Source: Climacium dendroides
Lineage: Eukaryota > Streptophyta > Bryopsida > Hypnales > Climaciaceae
Assembly (NCBI GenBank): GCA_950106755.1
Contig: OX467082.1
Span: 9,610,001-9,674,000 of the forward strand
DNA: 64,000 nt
Direction: 5' to 3'
In this document: positions 9,936 to 22,904 of the stretch, piece by piece
Layout: every line of letters starts with the position of its first letter
How positions within the stretch are numbered: the stretch's first letter is position 1
Made by a program: the position numbers and the translations under genes
The notes under the pieces: generated by a model
Told to the model about the DNA's origin: nothing
The model's database searches: none
What the model saw: the letters and a program-made list of their open reading frames with translations, nothing else

Positions 9936-12299
9936 GATACAAGTAGTCAAAAATTTTAAAAATTTAATATTTAAAAATTTAAAAATTAGAAATAATATCA
10001 AAATAATAATAAAATAAATAGATTCAAAAATAATAGTCTAATGTGGTCATGCTAGTGCTACATCGAATTTAAAAAAAAATTAATTATGTATTTAGTTTAT
10101 TAATAATATTTTTAATTTTTTTTCAAATCTTTAAAATGAATTAAGCAAATTGTTTCAAATTGATGAAGCCCTCTAGTTTGCTAGACGAAAAAAAATTGAG
10201 TTTTTTTTCTCAACCTATTGTTCTTTGTTGTTCTCATTGTCTACAAACTCACGGTCCCTTTGAAGGTTCATTTTTTCCTTATACTCTTTGAATTTTGTCC
10301 ATAAACTTTTTTAGAGGCTCAATCTCTCAAGTGGGTTATTTTAGTTAAAATTCAACTTCCTTTCTCAACTTCTTTTAGTTCAAAGGTTGTTGGAAAAAAT
10401 ATCCTACTATATCCAAATGAAGTTTAAAGTTTAGTTTTGCTTTGAACACAATTCCTTTATTATTTGACATTGAGAAGTCAAGCTTTCATTTTCAAATTGT
10501 CTCATATCCTTTGAAGATTCATGACAAACAATGGATTTCATTATAAAAATGATTACTCCACTTGTCATTCTCACTACATGGGAATGAAGTAGTTCCTTCA
10601 TTTTTCCATTAAAAACTTTATATAGCATACAATAATTATTTATCCATATAGTCAAAAGTTTGTTGGGCCTTAAAGGCTAAAGCTACTCCTTGGGCACATG
10701 TTGTATGAAAACTTCAAATAAAACAAATAATAATTCCATTTCATGTAAATTGCCAAAAATCGCTATGTTGCCAAAAAAACGTAGTTTGGTCCTTTAGAGG
10801 TTAAATTGAACTAGCTATCCGAGTAAGGTAGTGTACTAGTTACCTTGAATTGATAAATTGCCTTCAAATTGATAATTAAATTGACTTTTATAAGTTGGTT
10901 TTTTGATCGATTGCTTTTGCAAACTTAAGGGAAATGACCAAAATGCTTTAAAAACTAGGATTTTTATTGAATTAAATGGCTAAGTTTAGGTAACATTAGG
11001 ATAATCATACAAAACTACTAAATAACATGTGAAAATAAGGCCAGAAAGTTGAGTTCTCTCCTAAACTTTCCATTCATTGTGACATCCAAAGCAATGAGCA
11101 TCCACCAAAGCATGGATAGTTAGTGTGGCTATTTAAAGAGAATTTGGTCACACAATCCAAAATTCCTACACTTTTTGATTAAAAATTGCCCTACAATGTA
11201 AAGAAGAATTGTGATGATATCAAAGTTGATTTCATCCCTTAAGGATGAGCATCATTGGTTTATTGTATTCTCTTTACCTCTTCACTAGATTAACCTCCAC
11301 TTGAAGTTAGAATGTAAAATAATGATGATAGAGTTGATCTTTGGTGAAAACAAATGCTTTCACTTTTAGTGGTAGAATCTAATAGACACCCAATTACAAT
11401 ATTGTTGTGACCATTATTTTCTGTAAGACCAATGGTTGTAAAACACAACATTGTATCACCAATTTACTATACATTTATTCCACAAACACTTCATTAGTTT
11501 TGGGTAATAGTGACAATTGTGTAAAACTTCCATTTCATCAAATTGACACAATTCCATTAAAATGAACCCTCAATAAAGTAGGAAAATAAATATTCTAGAA
11601 AGTTGATAGGGCAATGGAGGTGGACATTCTCGCTTAGTATAACACAATAATGTAGATGAAAAGCAATTTGTTTAGAAGTTTGAACATCTATTTGTGCAAT
11701 AACCTAACGTCAATGTCAAATTGACCCAAGGAATATTATCAATGTAATAAAATTGATGATACAAGTATGCACTTGGCAACATTCCAGAGCAAGATGGTCA
11801 CTAATACTAAATGTCCCCTATCCACACAACTTTTTAATTTGTAATCAACTCATGTAACTATGTGTCTTGCAATTGTAGACAAAGTTTGTATATATTGTCA
11901 ACTTGAACAAAGTTTGTTACAATGCAACAATACAAAAGAAAAATTTCATCAAGGTACAAGGTTTCATTGAGAAGATGTTTAAATGTCATTAGAACTTACC
12001 AAGATTGGTCCAAAGAAAAACTATATAAAAGAGATTCTATAAAAGGAAATAGTGATATAAGTTACATTCACTATAAGAGGGAAATTACATCAAAAGGTTA
12101 CATGATGGGCACAATATCATAATGTTCCAAGACAAAGTCTCATCTACTAGTCTACTTGCTTGTCCACATTCTTGAATGCCTCTTGATACTCCCATTTATG
12201 TACCTTGGACTAAATTCATCTAAAAGAAAAATCAAAAGATTCCAAAGAACTCTCACAACAACAAAAGATCAAGGATTCAAACACAAAAAGTACAATTGG
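9936..12299. other. Intergenic AT-rich stretch
   Basis: I see no supported gene. Open frames are under 75 codons, there are no clear terminal repeats, and only homopolymer-rich AT sequence follows the element at 9683. The 3' end of TNL-B may reach into the last few hundred bases. Confidence 0.4.
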
Positions 12300-12567
12300 T
12301 AGCCTCCAAATAAATCTAATAGATCCTCTAGCTAACCACAATTGATAAGTTTCAATACTTTTAACATGCTAAGTCTTGCAAAAGCATTATATAAACATTT
12401 GACTCCACTTCCTTGAAGAATGAAAATCCAAGTCTTCCAAATTTGCATGTAGTAGCTCCTCCACTTGGCTATGATGGGCAAATTTCAACACTAACAACTA
12501 CTTAACATCCCAAAGAAATTTTGTAGACATTTTATTCTACATTTTAAACTATTTAATTATTGTCAAT
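12300..12567 (-). pseudogene. Degraded 3' LRR remnant of TNL-B
   Basis: The minus strand still shows the reversed repeat words 'cctccaaataaatctaatagatcctctag' and 'aaacatttgactccacttccttgaag', but codons are out of frame and substituted. It continues the TNL-B LRR array beyond its last open repeat. Confidence 0.55.
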
Positions 12568-14160
12568 TTAAGAGGCCTCCAAACATATTTGGTACTTCCT
12601 TAACCTACCACCAAGATTCAACACTTTCAACTTATTCAACCTTCTAAAAGACTTCGATAAACATTTGATTCCACTTCCTTCAAGATTCAAGTCCTCCAAA
12701 TTTTGGAGGTCTCCAAATGAATCAAGTAACTCCTCCAGATTACCACAACAGACAAGGTTCAACACTCTCAACTTGCTCAAACTTCCAAAAGATTTGGGTA
12801 GACATTTGATTCCACTTCCTCGAAGATTCAAGTCCTCCAAATTTTGGAGGTCTCCAAATGAATCTGGCAACTCCTCTAGATTACCACAATAGACAAGGTT
12901 CAACACTCTCAACTTGCTCAACCTCCCAAAAGATTTGGGTAGACATTTGATTCCACTTGTTTCAAGTCCTCCAAATTTTGGAGGCCTCCAAATGAATCTG
13001 ACAACTCCTCTAGATTACCCCAATAGGCAAGGTTCAACACTCTCAACTTGCTCAACCTCCCAAAAGATTTGGGTAGACATTTGATTCCACTTCTTTCAAG
13101 ATTCAAGTCCTCCAAATTTTGGAGGTCTCCAAATGAATCTGGTAACTCCTCTAGATTATCACAATTGGCAAGGTTCAACACTCTCAACTTGCTCAACATC
13201 CCAAAAGATTCCAGTAGACATTTGATTTTACTTCCTCGAAGATTCAAGTCCTCCAAATGAATTTGACAACTCCTCTAGATTTCCACAATAGGCAAGGTTC
13301 AACACTCTCAACTTGCTCAACCTTCCAAAAGATTTGGGTAGACATTTGATTCCACTTCTTCGAAGATCCAAATGTTCCAAATTTTGAAGGCCTCCAAATG
13401 AATCTAGCAACTCCTCTAGATTACCCCAATAGGCAAGGTTCAACACTCTCAACTTGCTCAACCTCCCAAATGATTTGGGTAGACATTTGATTTCACTTCT
13501 TTCAAGATTCAAGTCCTCCAAATGAATCTGGCAACTCCTCTAGATTTCCACAATAGACAAGGTTCAACACTCTCAACTTACTCAATCTTCCAAAAGATTT
13601 GGGTAGACATTTGATTCGACTTCCCCAAAGATCCAAATCCTCCAAATTTTGGAGGCCTCCAAATGAATCTGGCAACTCCTCTAGATTACCACAATAGACA
13701 AGGTTCAACACTCTCAACTTGCTCAACCTTCCAAAAGATTTGGGTAGACATTTGATTCCACTTCCTCGAAGATCCAAATGCTCCAAATTTTGGAGGCCTC
13801 CAAATGAATCTAACAACTTCTCTAGATTACCACAAGAGACAAGGTTCAACACTCTCAACTTGCTCAACCTTCCAAAAGATTTGGGTAGACATTTGATTCC
13901 ACTTCTTCGAAGATCCAAATGCTCCAAATTTTGGAGGCCTCCAAATGAATCTGACAACTCCTCTAGATTTCCACAATAGGCAAGGTTCAGCACTCTCAAC
14001 TTGCTCAACCTTCCAAAAGATTTGGGTAGACATTTGATTCCACTTCTTTCAAGACTCAAGTCCTCCAAATTTTGGAGGCCTCCAAATGAATCTGGCAACT
14101 CCTTTAGATTACCCCAATAGGCAAGGTTCAACACTCTCAACTTGCTCAACCTTCCAAAAG
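12568..14160 (-). repeat. 141-bp LRR-pair repeat array (about 11 units)
   Basis: Each unit encodes two LRRs, of the LSKLRVLNLxYCGNLEELPD type and the LQNLExLDLxxSGIKCLPKS type. Neighbouring units differ by only a few bases, so the array has been homogenised recently by unequal exchange or conversion. Nearly every unit contains the odd palindrome CTCCAAATTTTGGAG. Confidence 0.8.
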
Positions 14161-16498
14161 ATTTTGGCAAACTTTTCATCAAATAATCCACCCAAAACAA
14201 TATCACCAATTCATTGTTTTCAAGTACCTCTGGAAACGTACTCAGCGGTGCAAACTTCATATTGAAGTAATTAAGCCAACGCAAATTTACGGGAAGTGAT
14301 GACATAAAAATTGAGCAATCTATGCATTGCAATATACGCAAGGCCTTCATGAGAGAAAAATCATCTTGAATTGCCCTTCTCGGTGGAAGCAGCAAAGTTT
14401 GAAGAGAATTTGGTAGTGGCTGCAAAGACAAATTCAAAATAGTCAAAACAACTCGAAAACTTCAATATACATATATTTATTGGATGAAACAAAACAAATG
14501 TAAAATAAAAAGAAGGCTTAATACATAACTATTTGGGGATCCTCAAACAATCAAACAAAGAAAATACTAATTCTATATGCTATTCAAGTTCACGTTGTAA
14601 TTGGGCACACTAAAACTATATATTTATAGTCTATTGGTATGATTAAACAAACTCAAATTCAATGGTTACCAAGCAGACTTCTCAGCCCATGTCTCGCAAG
14701 TGGTCATGCATGTGAAAGTTACCTTTTCCATCGACTCTAATTAAAGCCCTCTCCACAAGGGTCCGCACACCCAATGGTGTTCACCAACCTTGGGAGTTCC
14801 AAACAAATTTAGCCAACTCCATAGATTCTCCCAGTAATGCACATGCAATATCCAAAAACATTCCTTTACATTGTTCATCAAGAGCATCATAGCTAATCCG
14901 AAGACAATCAAATATCTTCTTTTCGTCCATTATAGAGCCATGTTTCAACTTCTTCAACCTGTCGTCCCAAATCTCTACATCTTTCTCACCCCTCAAACAA
15001 GATCCAATAACCTTCAACACCAAGGGAACACCACCACATGCCCTACTAACATCTCCAATAAGACCTCCAAATCCTTGAGGTACATTACAATCACCTCCAA
15101 ATGCATAATATGCAAGGATACTTTGAGAATCTTCTTGGCTCAATAATTGAACATCATGAGTGTAAACCATATCATCAAGGTGAAATGAAGTGGACTTCTC
15201 AAATACACGACGATCTCGAGAAGTGACAATGCACATGCTACCTTCCTTCAACATTTTGCGTGACATCAAATAAACCATTTGATCATCATCACAAACATCA
15301 TCCAAAACCACAAGAATTCGTTTCTTCAATAATCTTTCCTCAAGAATACCCTTCCTTCCCCATTTGTCCACACCATTTGGCATTGACTTGTTCTCACATA
15401 AGGCCTTCAACATGTGATCTTGGACACTTGTCACACCACCTTGATTCACCTTCTCAACTACATCCTCTACATAACAACTTGCATCAAATCTTTTCCCCAA
15501 TTGGTTGTATAACTCCCGAGCCAAAGTGGACTTCCCAATTCCACCCATTCCCCACAACCCCAACATCAACACTTTCTTTTCATCAAGCGTTTGAATGAGG
15601 TTCTTAGCAACTTGCTTCACGCCCACAATATAATCACCCACAACCAAGGGAACAAGCTTGTTTGCCAACTCACAAATCTTGTCAACCACCTTTTGCACCA
15701 ATTCCACTTCCAAACTGCAAACAAAATTGAAAATGATTTTGTTAAAACCAATGACAATGACAATGTCAAGCTCAACTACAAAAATCTTTGTAAAAAAAGA
15801 GAATACTCCCACATTTACCTCTTGTCCCCCACTTTGTGCTCCCAACCATTCAACTTGGAAGCTCGTTTCAAATCAGCCCTCCATTCTTCCACAAGAGTCT
15901 TATCATGCCTCTCCATCAACTTTGAAAATCCCTTACCTAATAGACCCTTTTCTGGAAAACTCACTTCCCATGGCTCAACATTGTAGAAGATAGGGAGCAC
16001 CTTCATTAAAGGAGAATTCAACATTTCATGCAATTCTTTCAAACACCACTCCGATTGTGCAAAACTCTCCGAAAAGATGACAACGGCTACATGTGTTGTT
16101 TGGATTGCATGGTCAATGCATTTCCAAGAATCTTGGCCTTTACCAATGGATATGCAATCCAAAAAGGGATGCAACCCAACTCTTTCCAAAGCTTGGTATA
16201 AAAAGCTCACAAAACCCGTCTTGACATTAGGGCCCCTATGGCTTATGAAAACATCATAGTTCTCAAATTCAACTGCACCACAACCAATGATCAATCTTAT
16301 GGACAAATCAACATATCCAAATTTCATCAAACAATGTTTGCAATTGCATACAAAGGTGAGCTTTATGAAAATGTAAATGACAATACTACGAAATTCAATA
16401 AGAAAAGAACGCATTGGTAGTGAGACCAAGTACAAACCAAACATACCTCCCATTGCACACAATCTCTTGGGAGGCCTTGCATCATCATCACTCTCCAT
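12568..16498 (-). pseudogene. TNL-B: TIR-NB-ARC-LRR immune-receptor gene, disrupted
   Basis: Exon model: 16447-16498, 15819-16272 (TIR), about 14,669-15,714 (NB-ARC), then LRR from 14,419. Introns 16273-16446 and 15715-15818 have GT-AG ends and compatible phases. The TIR domain shows YDVFISHRG, SEWCLKEL (with the glutamate known to be catalytic in TIR NADases) and FYNVEPWEV. NB-ARC shows P-loop GMGGIGKST, Walker B ILVVLDDV, CGGVPLVL, FLDIACALLG and MHD. About 22 LRRs follow as near-identical 47-residue pairs. Damage: TGA at 14781 and 14682, loss of about 25 codons with the expected splice donor after DMG, 17-bp deletions near 13,516 and 13,250, and a 7-bp deletion near 12,960. An alternative upstream ATG (16582) would add a hydrophobic leader; the ATG at 16498 is more TNL-like. 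Probably non-functional unless the model misses alternative splicing. Confidence 0.85.
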
Positions 16499-17779
16499 AT
16501 CAATTGTTGTGCTTGCTACTACACAATTGAAACACACACCAATAATTACAAGATACAATAATGGAGTCTCCATTTCTAACAAAATACAAAAGCCTATAAT
16601 TCACCTAACACACACAAGTCACTCTTCTTGTGGCCTTGAAAAGCCAAATCCTAGAGGAATCCATGTCAAAACAATATACAACATAATAAGAAAAAATTGT
16701 GAATGGCATAAAAACTCACATACAATGTCAACTTGTTTCTTCTTAGCAAGTGGTAGCCTTCACAATGTGATTGTGGAATTCCAAAATACATGTGCACTAC
16801 ATTCACAAAGATTGTAGTTCAAGTCAAAAATAATAATGAACCACTTCCATCCTATTTGGACCCTAAAGATGACACATTCCCCGATATAATGTCTCTTCTA
16901 CACCACAACACAACTTTATCAAAGCAAAAATTGAAATAAATGGAGTTGTCTATTCACACAAAAGCAAAGACATGTAAAAGTAAGAAAGTGAAGGAAAACA
17001 TTGGGTCCCAAAAAATGACTAGAAACTAGGTACACTATTTAATTGTTTTAGGACCAACTTGTGATGCATACTTTTTAGTATTTTTTGTTGAACAAGAAAA
17101 TACATTGACAATGACAAAACATCAAGCAAGCATATTTACTCATGTTTATTTCATGCACAAGGAATAAATCATGCATTTGATAAAGACTTGTAGTCCTACA
17201 TGCCCTACCCTATCTTAAGTTCTTCAAATCTACAATCTAGATCTAAATTTCAATCTACTAAACTTATCAAGTGCCCATTTATCACATTCTTTTGAATCAA
17301 TGGAATCTAAAATAATTGACTATCGTACATATGTTAAGACTTGAAAAGGTATCATTGATTCAAAAATTAATGGACGTTATTGAAATGATTAAATCTAAGT
17401 TTATGAATGAAGATTATTTGCATGTCAAAGACAAGTCGATAATTCCAAGATCATTTTAGTCCACTTCCAAAAGTTCAACTTTTAATACGAAAACTAATAG
17501 CCGATAATAACACGGAGGCGATTGATCAAACATGACTTAAAAAACCAACTCCATATTTGACAAACTCCATAAACACCTATCCCAAGGAAGACCCTAAACA
17601 CCGTTCTACAAAAAGATCACGACTAAAGACATAGTTATGGATTCATGGTCAACATAACACATCTAGTAAATGGAAAGGGAGTTGCTCATAAAAACAAAAT
17701 CTACTGTCCATGCATGATCAAGTTACAAACAAATCGTTCTCACTAACAACCCTACCCCAAAAAATGTTACAGATCTAGC
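16499..17779. other. Upstream flank of TNL-B, no gene recognised
   Basis: This should contain the TNL-B promoter and 5' UTR if the gene was ever expressed. I cannot point to a TATA box or other site with confidence, and no coding frame or repeat is supported. Confidence 0.35.
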
Positions 17780-20540
17780 AAACACAATTGTTTGACAAAC
17801 CAAGACATGGTTTATACAACGTATCAAAGTCAGAATGTACCAGGGCTGCTTGGCTTGCACTTCTTCCTAGGCGGCTGCACCTTTGTCTTTCAGGGGTGGC
17901 CTCCTACCAACGGCTGCTCAAAACCATGAAACAGTATCAAATACAAAAAATCGTAGGAACACTTCTACAAAATGACAATTTCTGTCGGCAAGTCAAAAAT
18001 AATCATACGATACTGAATCCTAATAATGCATATTTTCAAAAAAAGCTATCTATCATCCTAAACAGCTCGAGCATCTGCATTCAAATACCACTTAACCCCT
18101 GATTGCTTACAGGTGTTAAACAAAACTTAAATGCGCACAACTACAGGGCGCACCCAAGTTAGCAGAAGATCATCCAGCGGCAATAATTCCAGAGAAGCAT
18201 GCAGTCGAAAGCAGAAAACATGGAACTGAAACTGTAAGGAATTAAAACATACCAGAACAGTCTTTCGCAATGTTCCCAATCACAGTCTCTTTCACCTCCT
18301 TACATGTACATCGACAGCCTTGAATGCATCCGAGTTTGTCGAGTACGGGGACTGCTCCAGGTTTGCCTTGGAACAAGCTTAAACTCTACATCTGCAAACA
18401 AACATTAACCACAACTTCAGAACTGCAGAACTGCATCCTTGATTGGAACATACAATTATCGTCACACTAGTCCTATCATCAACTTCATCAGCTAAATTTC
18501 CTGCAAGATCGGACAACTAACCTCTGCATCATCTCGTCTGCTATAATGTAATCTACACCGCAAGACGTCTTCGATGCTGTACTTTCAACAGCGGAATGAA
18601 GGAATCGATTGATTGAGCTATTTTTCAAAGCGAACAGAAGAGCTCTTGAAATGAAAAGCACGCAAAAAAATGATATTGCCAAACCCAAAAACGAAGGGAA
18701 GAAGCACAGGAAATGCTTCACAATTCAACCAGGCTCGTTTTCGAACAAACTACGAATCACGAATACACCGACTTGCACCTACCAGTTCAAAAGCACGACA
18801 TGGAATCAATATCATCGTATCCTCGCCCAAAGGTACAAAGCTGACCTACAACATTGAACCACCGATGAAGACAGACTCAAAACCGGCGGTAACGAAATCA
18901 GCTACAGCAGACGCCACGACTTCATTCAACTCCGAAATCTTCATGCATGAGTGAGTGCTCAGAAGAGCAGCACGGCGGGGGCGAACAGAACTAATGCTTA
19001 CAACAGGTGTTGGCAAACCTATATTGGTGGTTCGATCACGCCTTTCAAACAGTGCTGACATCATCTAAACCATTTCGACAATGGTCAACCAAGAAGTCCT
19101 ATAACTGAGCGCATCCCAAAACAGGAACAGTCATGAAATAATGGATCTTTTCGCCAGAAGCAGTGGCGCAAGAGTTGCCACGTAAAGGACATTCCACACA
19201 TCATTCCCTCTACATCTGCATGCCTGGATATGCACACTGGAAACCGATTTCTCAATTCAGAGGCTGTAGATACGAAATGGACTGCAAAGCTAGATAAGAG
19301 CAAACGAGTCACGAGCATTTCGGCAAATCTGTTCAATAAAATCAGATGCTGTTGGATGCTGCACAAAGTCAAACCTCCATATCAAGCGTCCAACTTCACA
19401 AGCAAAACGACCAGCACAGCATGGCAAGGGATGGCGAGCTGAACCAGGGTTACCAGAAGATGAATCTTTATATGTCTCACTACAGCTTCTAAACAGACTC
19501 TTCCGAAAATGGAATGAAGGAAACTCACAGTCTAAGCAAATCAGACACGCAATTCAAAAATGATAAATCAACAACAGATTCCATTCATCGATAATCCTGC
19601 CGCTACAAGATTCGTTCAGAGGCTCACAACCTCATCATATCCGTGGACATCAAAATGACACAAATGTACAATAGTACTCTGATTAGGGTTATGAATCCGC
19701 AACAGTGACAACAGTAAGAAGCAGACACACAAAAAACAGACTCCAGATCGAACTGCACTGGTTCACACCCTACGCGTCCAACAGGGAACACCCAACATAA
19801 CCGCAAATCCGTAGCAGTAAAGTAAGAGCAAGAACTAAGGAGCGCGACCTTCAACTCCAAGTAAGAAACGCACCATCTCTGGATACCGAACACGCTCACA
19901 CCGACGAAAAGATCGATAAAAACCCTTCGTACAGTACAAACCCTCCCGCACAGAGCTAAGCTCGAAGCTGCATATGATCGGAACCCCAACAGGACAAACA
20001 CTCTAAGCAACAAGCAAAGCACGAAGAACTCACAACATGGTGAAGTGGCGATGAACTGAACGCCCAAGGGTGGCGAAACAGGGCGAAGGACATCTTGCAC
20101 ACACAAGTCCAGTGCATAGAATCCCGCACAGAAGCTCCACGCACAGAAGCTTCAGACGCTGTGCGTTGGGTCAGCTCCGCGCGCGGCTGCCTCCTTCCCC
20201 AAGCTCGGCTTCCAGAAGTCTTGACCCTTGACAGCTCTCCCGTGCCGTGCCAACTATGGCGAAGACGACCTACCGACGGAAAATCGAGTCTGCCTGAAAC
20301 TGCGTCAAACCCCAAGCGAGGGCGAGCAGCTCCGGTCTGACTCCAAACACCACCTGGACTGCCGCTGTGACCTCGTCCTTCCGAGCAGCCGAGCTTGTAA
20401 ATCAGGGAACTCAAGGAAGAAGAAGATGCCGACTGCCAACGAACTAACGTGGGTACCATGTACAGACTGTTCTTTGGTTAGGGAGGAAACGCGGGAAGTC
20501 TGGAAACCTTCAGTCAAGGGACAGGACGGAGTCAAGGGCC
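17780..20540. other. Non-coding stretch with raised GC content
   Basis: Composition shifts visibly upward from the AT-rich surroundings. Open frames on both strands (up to about 167 codons, e.g. 19,956-20,459 minus) overlap each other and encode low-complexity R/S/C-rich sequence without domain or splice pattern, so I do not call genes. It could be an old untranslated or promoter region, or part of a larger GC-rich repeat whose end is at 20.5-20.9 kb. Confidence 0.3.
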
Positions 20541-20990
20541 AGCCTGGATGTAATAAGAGCATGCCCACCCGCCCTGCAAAAATGTGGCTGGGCAAAATGC
20601 CAGCACTTCCGTTTTGCAGGCCGGGGGGAGCAAAGCGCCTCACTGGTTGGAGGCCGGGAGGCCAACCAGTGAGGTAAACGGGGGGGCATTTTATCCCGAC
20701 CCCTCTTTGTCGGCCAGGAAGAACTGACCCCCTCATTGACCGCTGGACGTTAAACCCGGCAAGGGGATTGACCCCTCTATTGCCCCTGTCAGGGATGACA
20801 GGGGGATGAGAGGGGTCCGTTCCCCGTCCGTCCCCCGACTCCTGCCGTGGAAGGAGTCTGCCCAGTTTCAAATGACCCCCTCCGACCTCCCTCCCCCTCC
20901 GACCTCTTTCACCGAGTTGTATGTCGTGCCGCACTCTCCCGGACCTCCTGTCGTTGTTCATTTTTCGCGATTCCAACTTTTGATCTCCTC
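20541..20990. repeat. GC-rich dispersed repeat, copy 1
   Basis: This very GC-rich block contains an 84-bp core (20763-20846) that recurs inverted at 53057-53140 with only two differences. The core includes a hairpin, CCCCTGTCA (20783-20791) with TGACAGGGG (20796-20804). A second hairpin of two 13-bp arms (CCTCACTGGTTGG, 20638-20650; inverse 20662-20674) lies beside it. Beyond the core, pyrimidine-rich CTCCGACCTCCC units correspond to the purine-rich units next to copy 2. A 223-codon minus-strand frame crosses the block but has no recognisable domain. Confidence 0.65.
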
Positions 20991-22904
20991 CAGATGATGC
21001 TTGTCATCAATCTGGAGAATATTTTGAGGGTTTTTATGTATTCTTTAATTCTTCATCGAAGAATATTTGAGTTGGTTGTGGCTTAGGGTTTAAAAAAAAG
21101 TGTTTTTTATTTTGTCTAGCCTCCAAAAAAGATGGATTTGGAGTTGCGATGAAGTCAATCTCTTTGGTAAGTACTTCTTGAACTTGATAACTTTGTTGTG
21201 GTTCATTATCACTGTTGTTTATTATAACTCAATCAATTCTTATCAGTGAGTGCATGTGGTTCAACAAACTAATTCGAAATGCTCACGCAAGGGATCTTAG
21301 CAAAACAAAATCAAAGAGAGTTGGTCCTCAATTAGTCTTCTTTCTCGAAGGAAAGGTTCCGTGGTATATGTTTTAACTCTGTTTGTATCGGTTGAAAGTT
21401 CAGTAGTTAAATCGATCTTAATTTGCATAGCCAAGTTAGATCTTTGTAACTTACAACATGAAGTTGAATCTTGATAACTTAATCCTACGCTTTATGAGAT
21501 GTCAGATTTGGTGTTCAAAGTTGGTGAGTTGGAAGGTTTGAGATTTGGTGTTGTGCCAACCAGTGATTGAAAACGTAAAAACAACATGCCCGGATGTGGT
21601 TTGAACATAATTGTACACGGGGTAGACCTTCATGTGTGTGGTGACTACATTTGAATTACTTGGGCAATGAGGAACTAATTGAAAGTTGCAGCTGTGATCA
21701 TCAAACCTTCAATTGCAAACATTAATCAACAAAGCAAACGGGCATTGCAGTAAATCAGTTTGCATTTGAAGGATAGATAGATATCCAATGCGGTTTTATC
21801 AAGAGGAGCTGATCACGGTTGCTCTCTATTGCAGGTGATGACTTTTCCAAACACATATCCCACTTGGCTGTAGAGTTATGCATTAAATGTGAATTTCAAA
21901 AAGTCCATGTCAAAAGAAAGTTAAAAGATATAAAAAATTAGATCCTTCAATCTCTAATTAAGCTTGTCAAACTATTATTGTTCTCAATTAACATGGTGCA
22001 ACTAGTAGGTGGAGGCTTATTCATTGTTGTGATTTTCATATCTTAAAACATATATATTATTAACTACATTCCTCAGCAACTACTCTAGCAAAGTATTGTT
22101 GGTTTTACAACAAAATTTCAAAGAGATATAATTCACTCTATTCTTGGATTCTTGACAAACTAACAATATTCATGGGTTCAGGATTCTAAGTTTTGTATAG
22201 GTTTGCAATCAAGTGATGTGATCGTCATTAAACCTCAATTTTGTTTTGCTGGTGTTTCATGTACTTGATAATTTAGGGAGACACTAAATCAATCATAAGA
22301 AAGGTGAAAAATATTTTGTTTAACTGGTATTTAGGGTAATTGACAATTGAGAGAGACACAAAATCATTTATAAGAAGAGTGAAAATGTAGGATTTTCTAT
22401 CCTAGGGAAAACTCTAAATTTTTTTATTCTTCACAAAACACAAAAATTTGCAGATTTTGAATTCATATTTCCAATTAGAGACCCCAAATTAGCTAGGTGG
22501 GGTCTACAATATACCTTACACACGTTCAAAATAGTGGGATTTAAAAAAAAATTTAAACCTTAGTGAATCCGAAAATTATCTTCCTCAGCCCACTTTCTGT
22601 AATAGATTTAGTGTCGTGCAATAATTTCAACAAGACACTTATTGAAAAACGTGGACATGTATGTAACATTTTTGAATTTTTTATTTGTATATATCACAAA
22701 TATAGATGCAATCTAAAGAAATTAACATGATTACATCTACTAATGTTCTCATATTATTTTTTATCTCTTCAACATTTATTTAACCAATTCTAATCTCATG
22801 CATTAGAAGAAAATTGGGTCCTCAAAGAGACCTCTACAATGGCCTTGATTGGGGACCTTCATTAATTGGATTTAAATGAGTAGTTTTCTACCATGAAGGA
22901 ATGA
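20991..22904. other. Intergenic AT-rich stretch
   Basis: I see no supported gene, RNA or repeat in this stretch. Confidence 0.35.

Noticed and set aside
19624..20459. Overlapping minus-strand frames of 160 and 167 codons
   Set aside because: They overlap in different frames and have low-complexity composition, no domain and no splice support.
20305..20976. A 223-codon minus-strand frame in GC-rich DNA
   Set aside because: GC-rich sequence has few stops, there is no recognisable domain, and the core shared with 53 kb differs only by CpG transitions, giving no sign of codon constraint.
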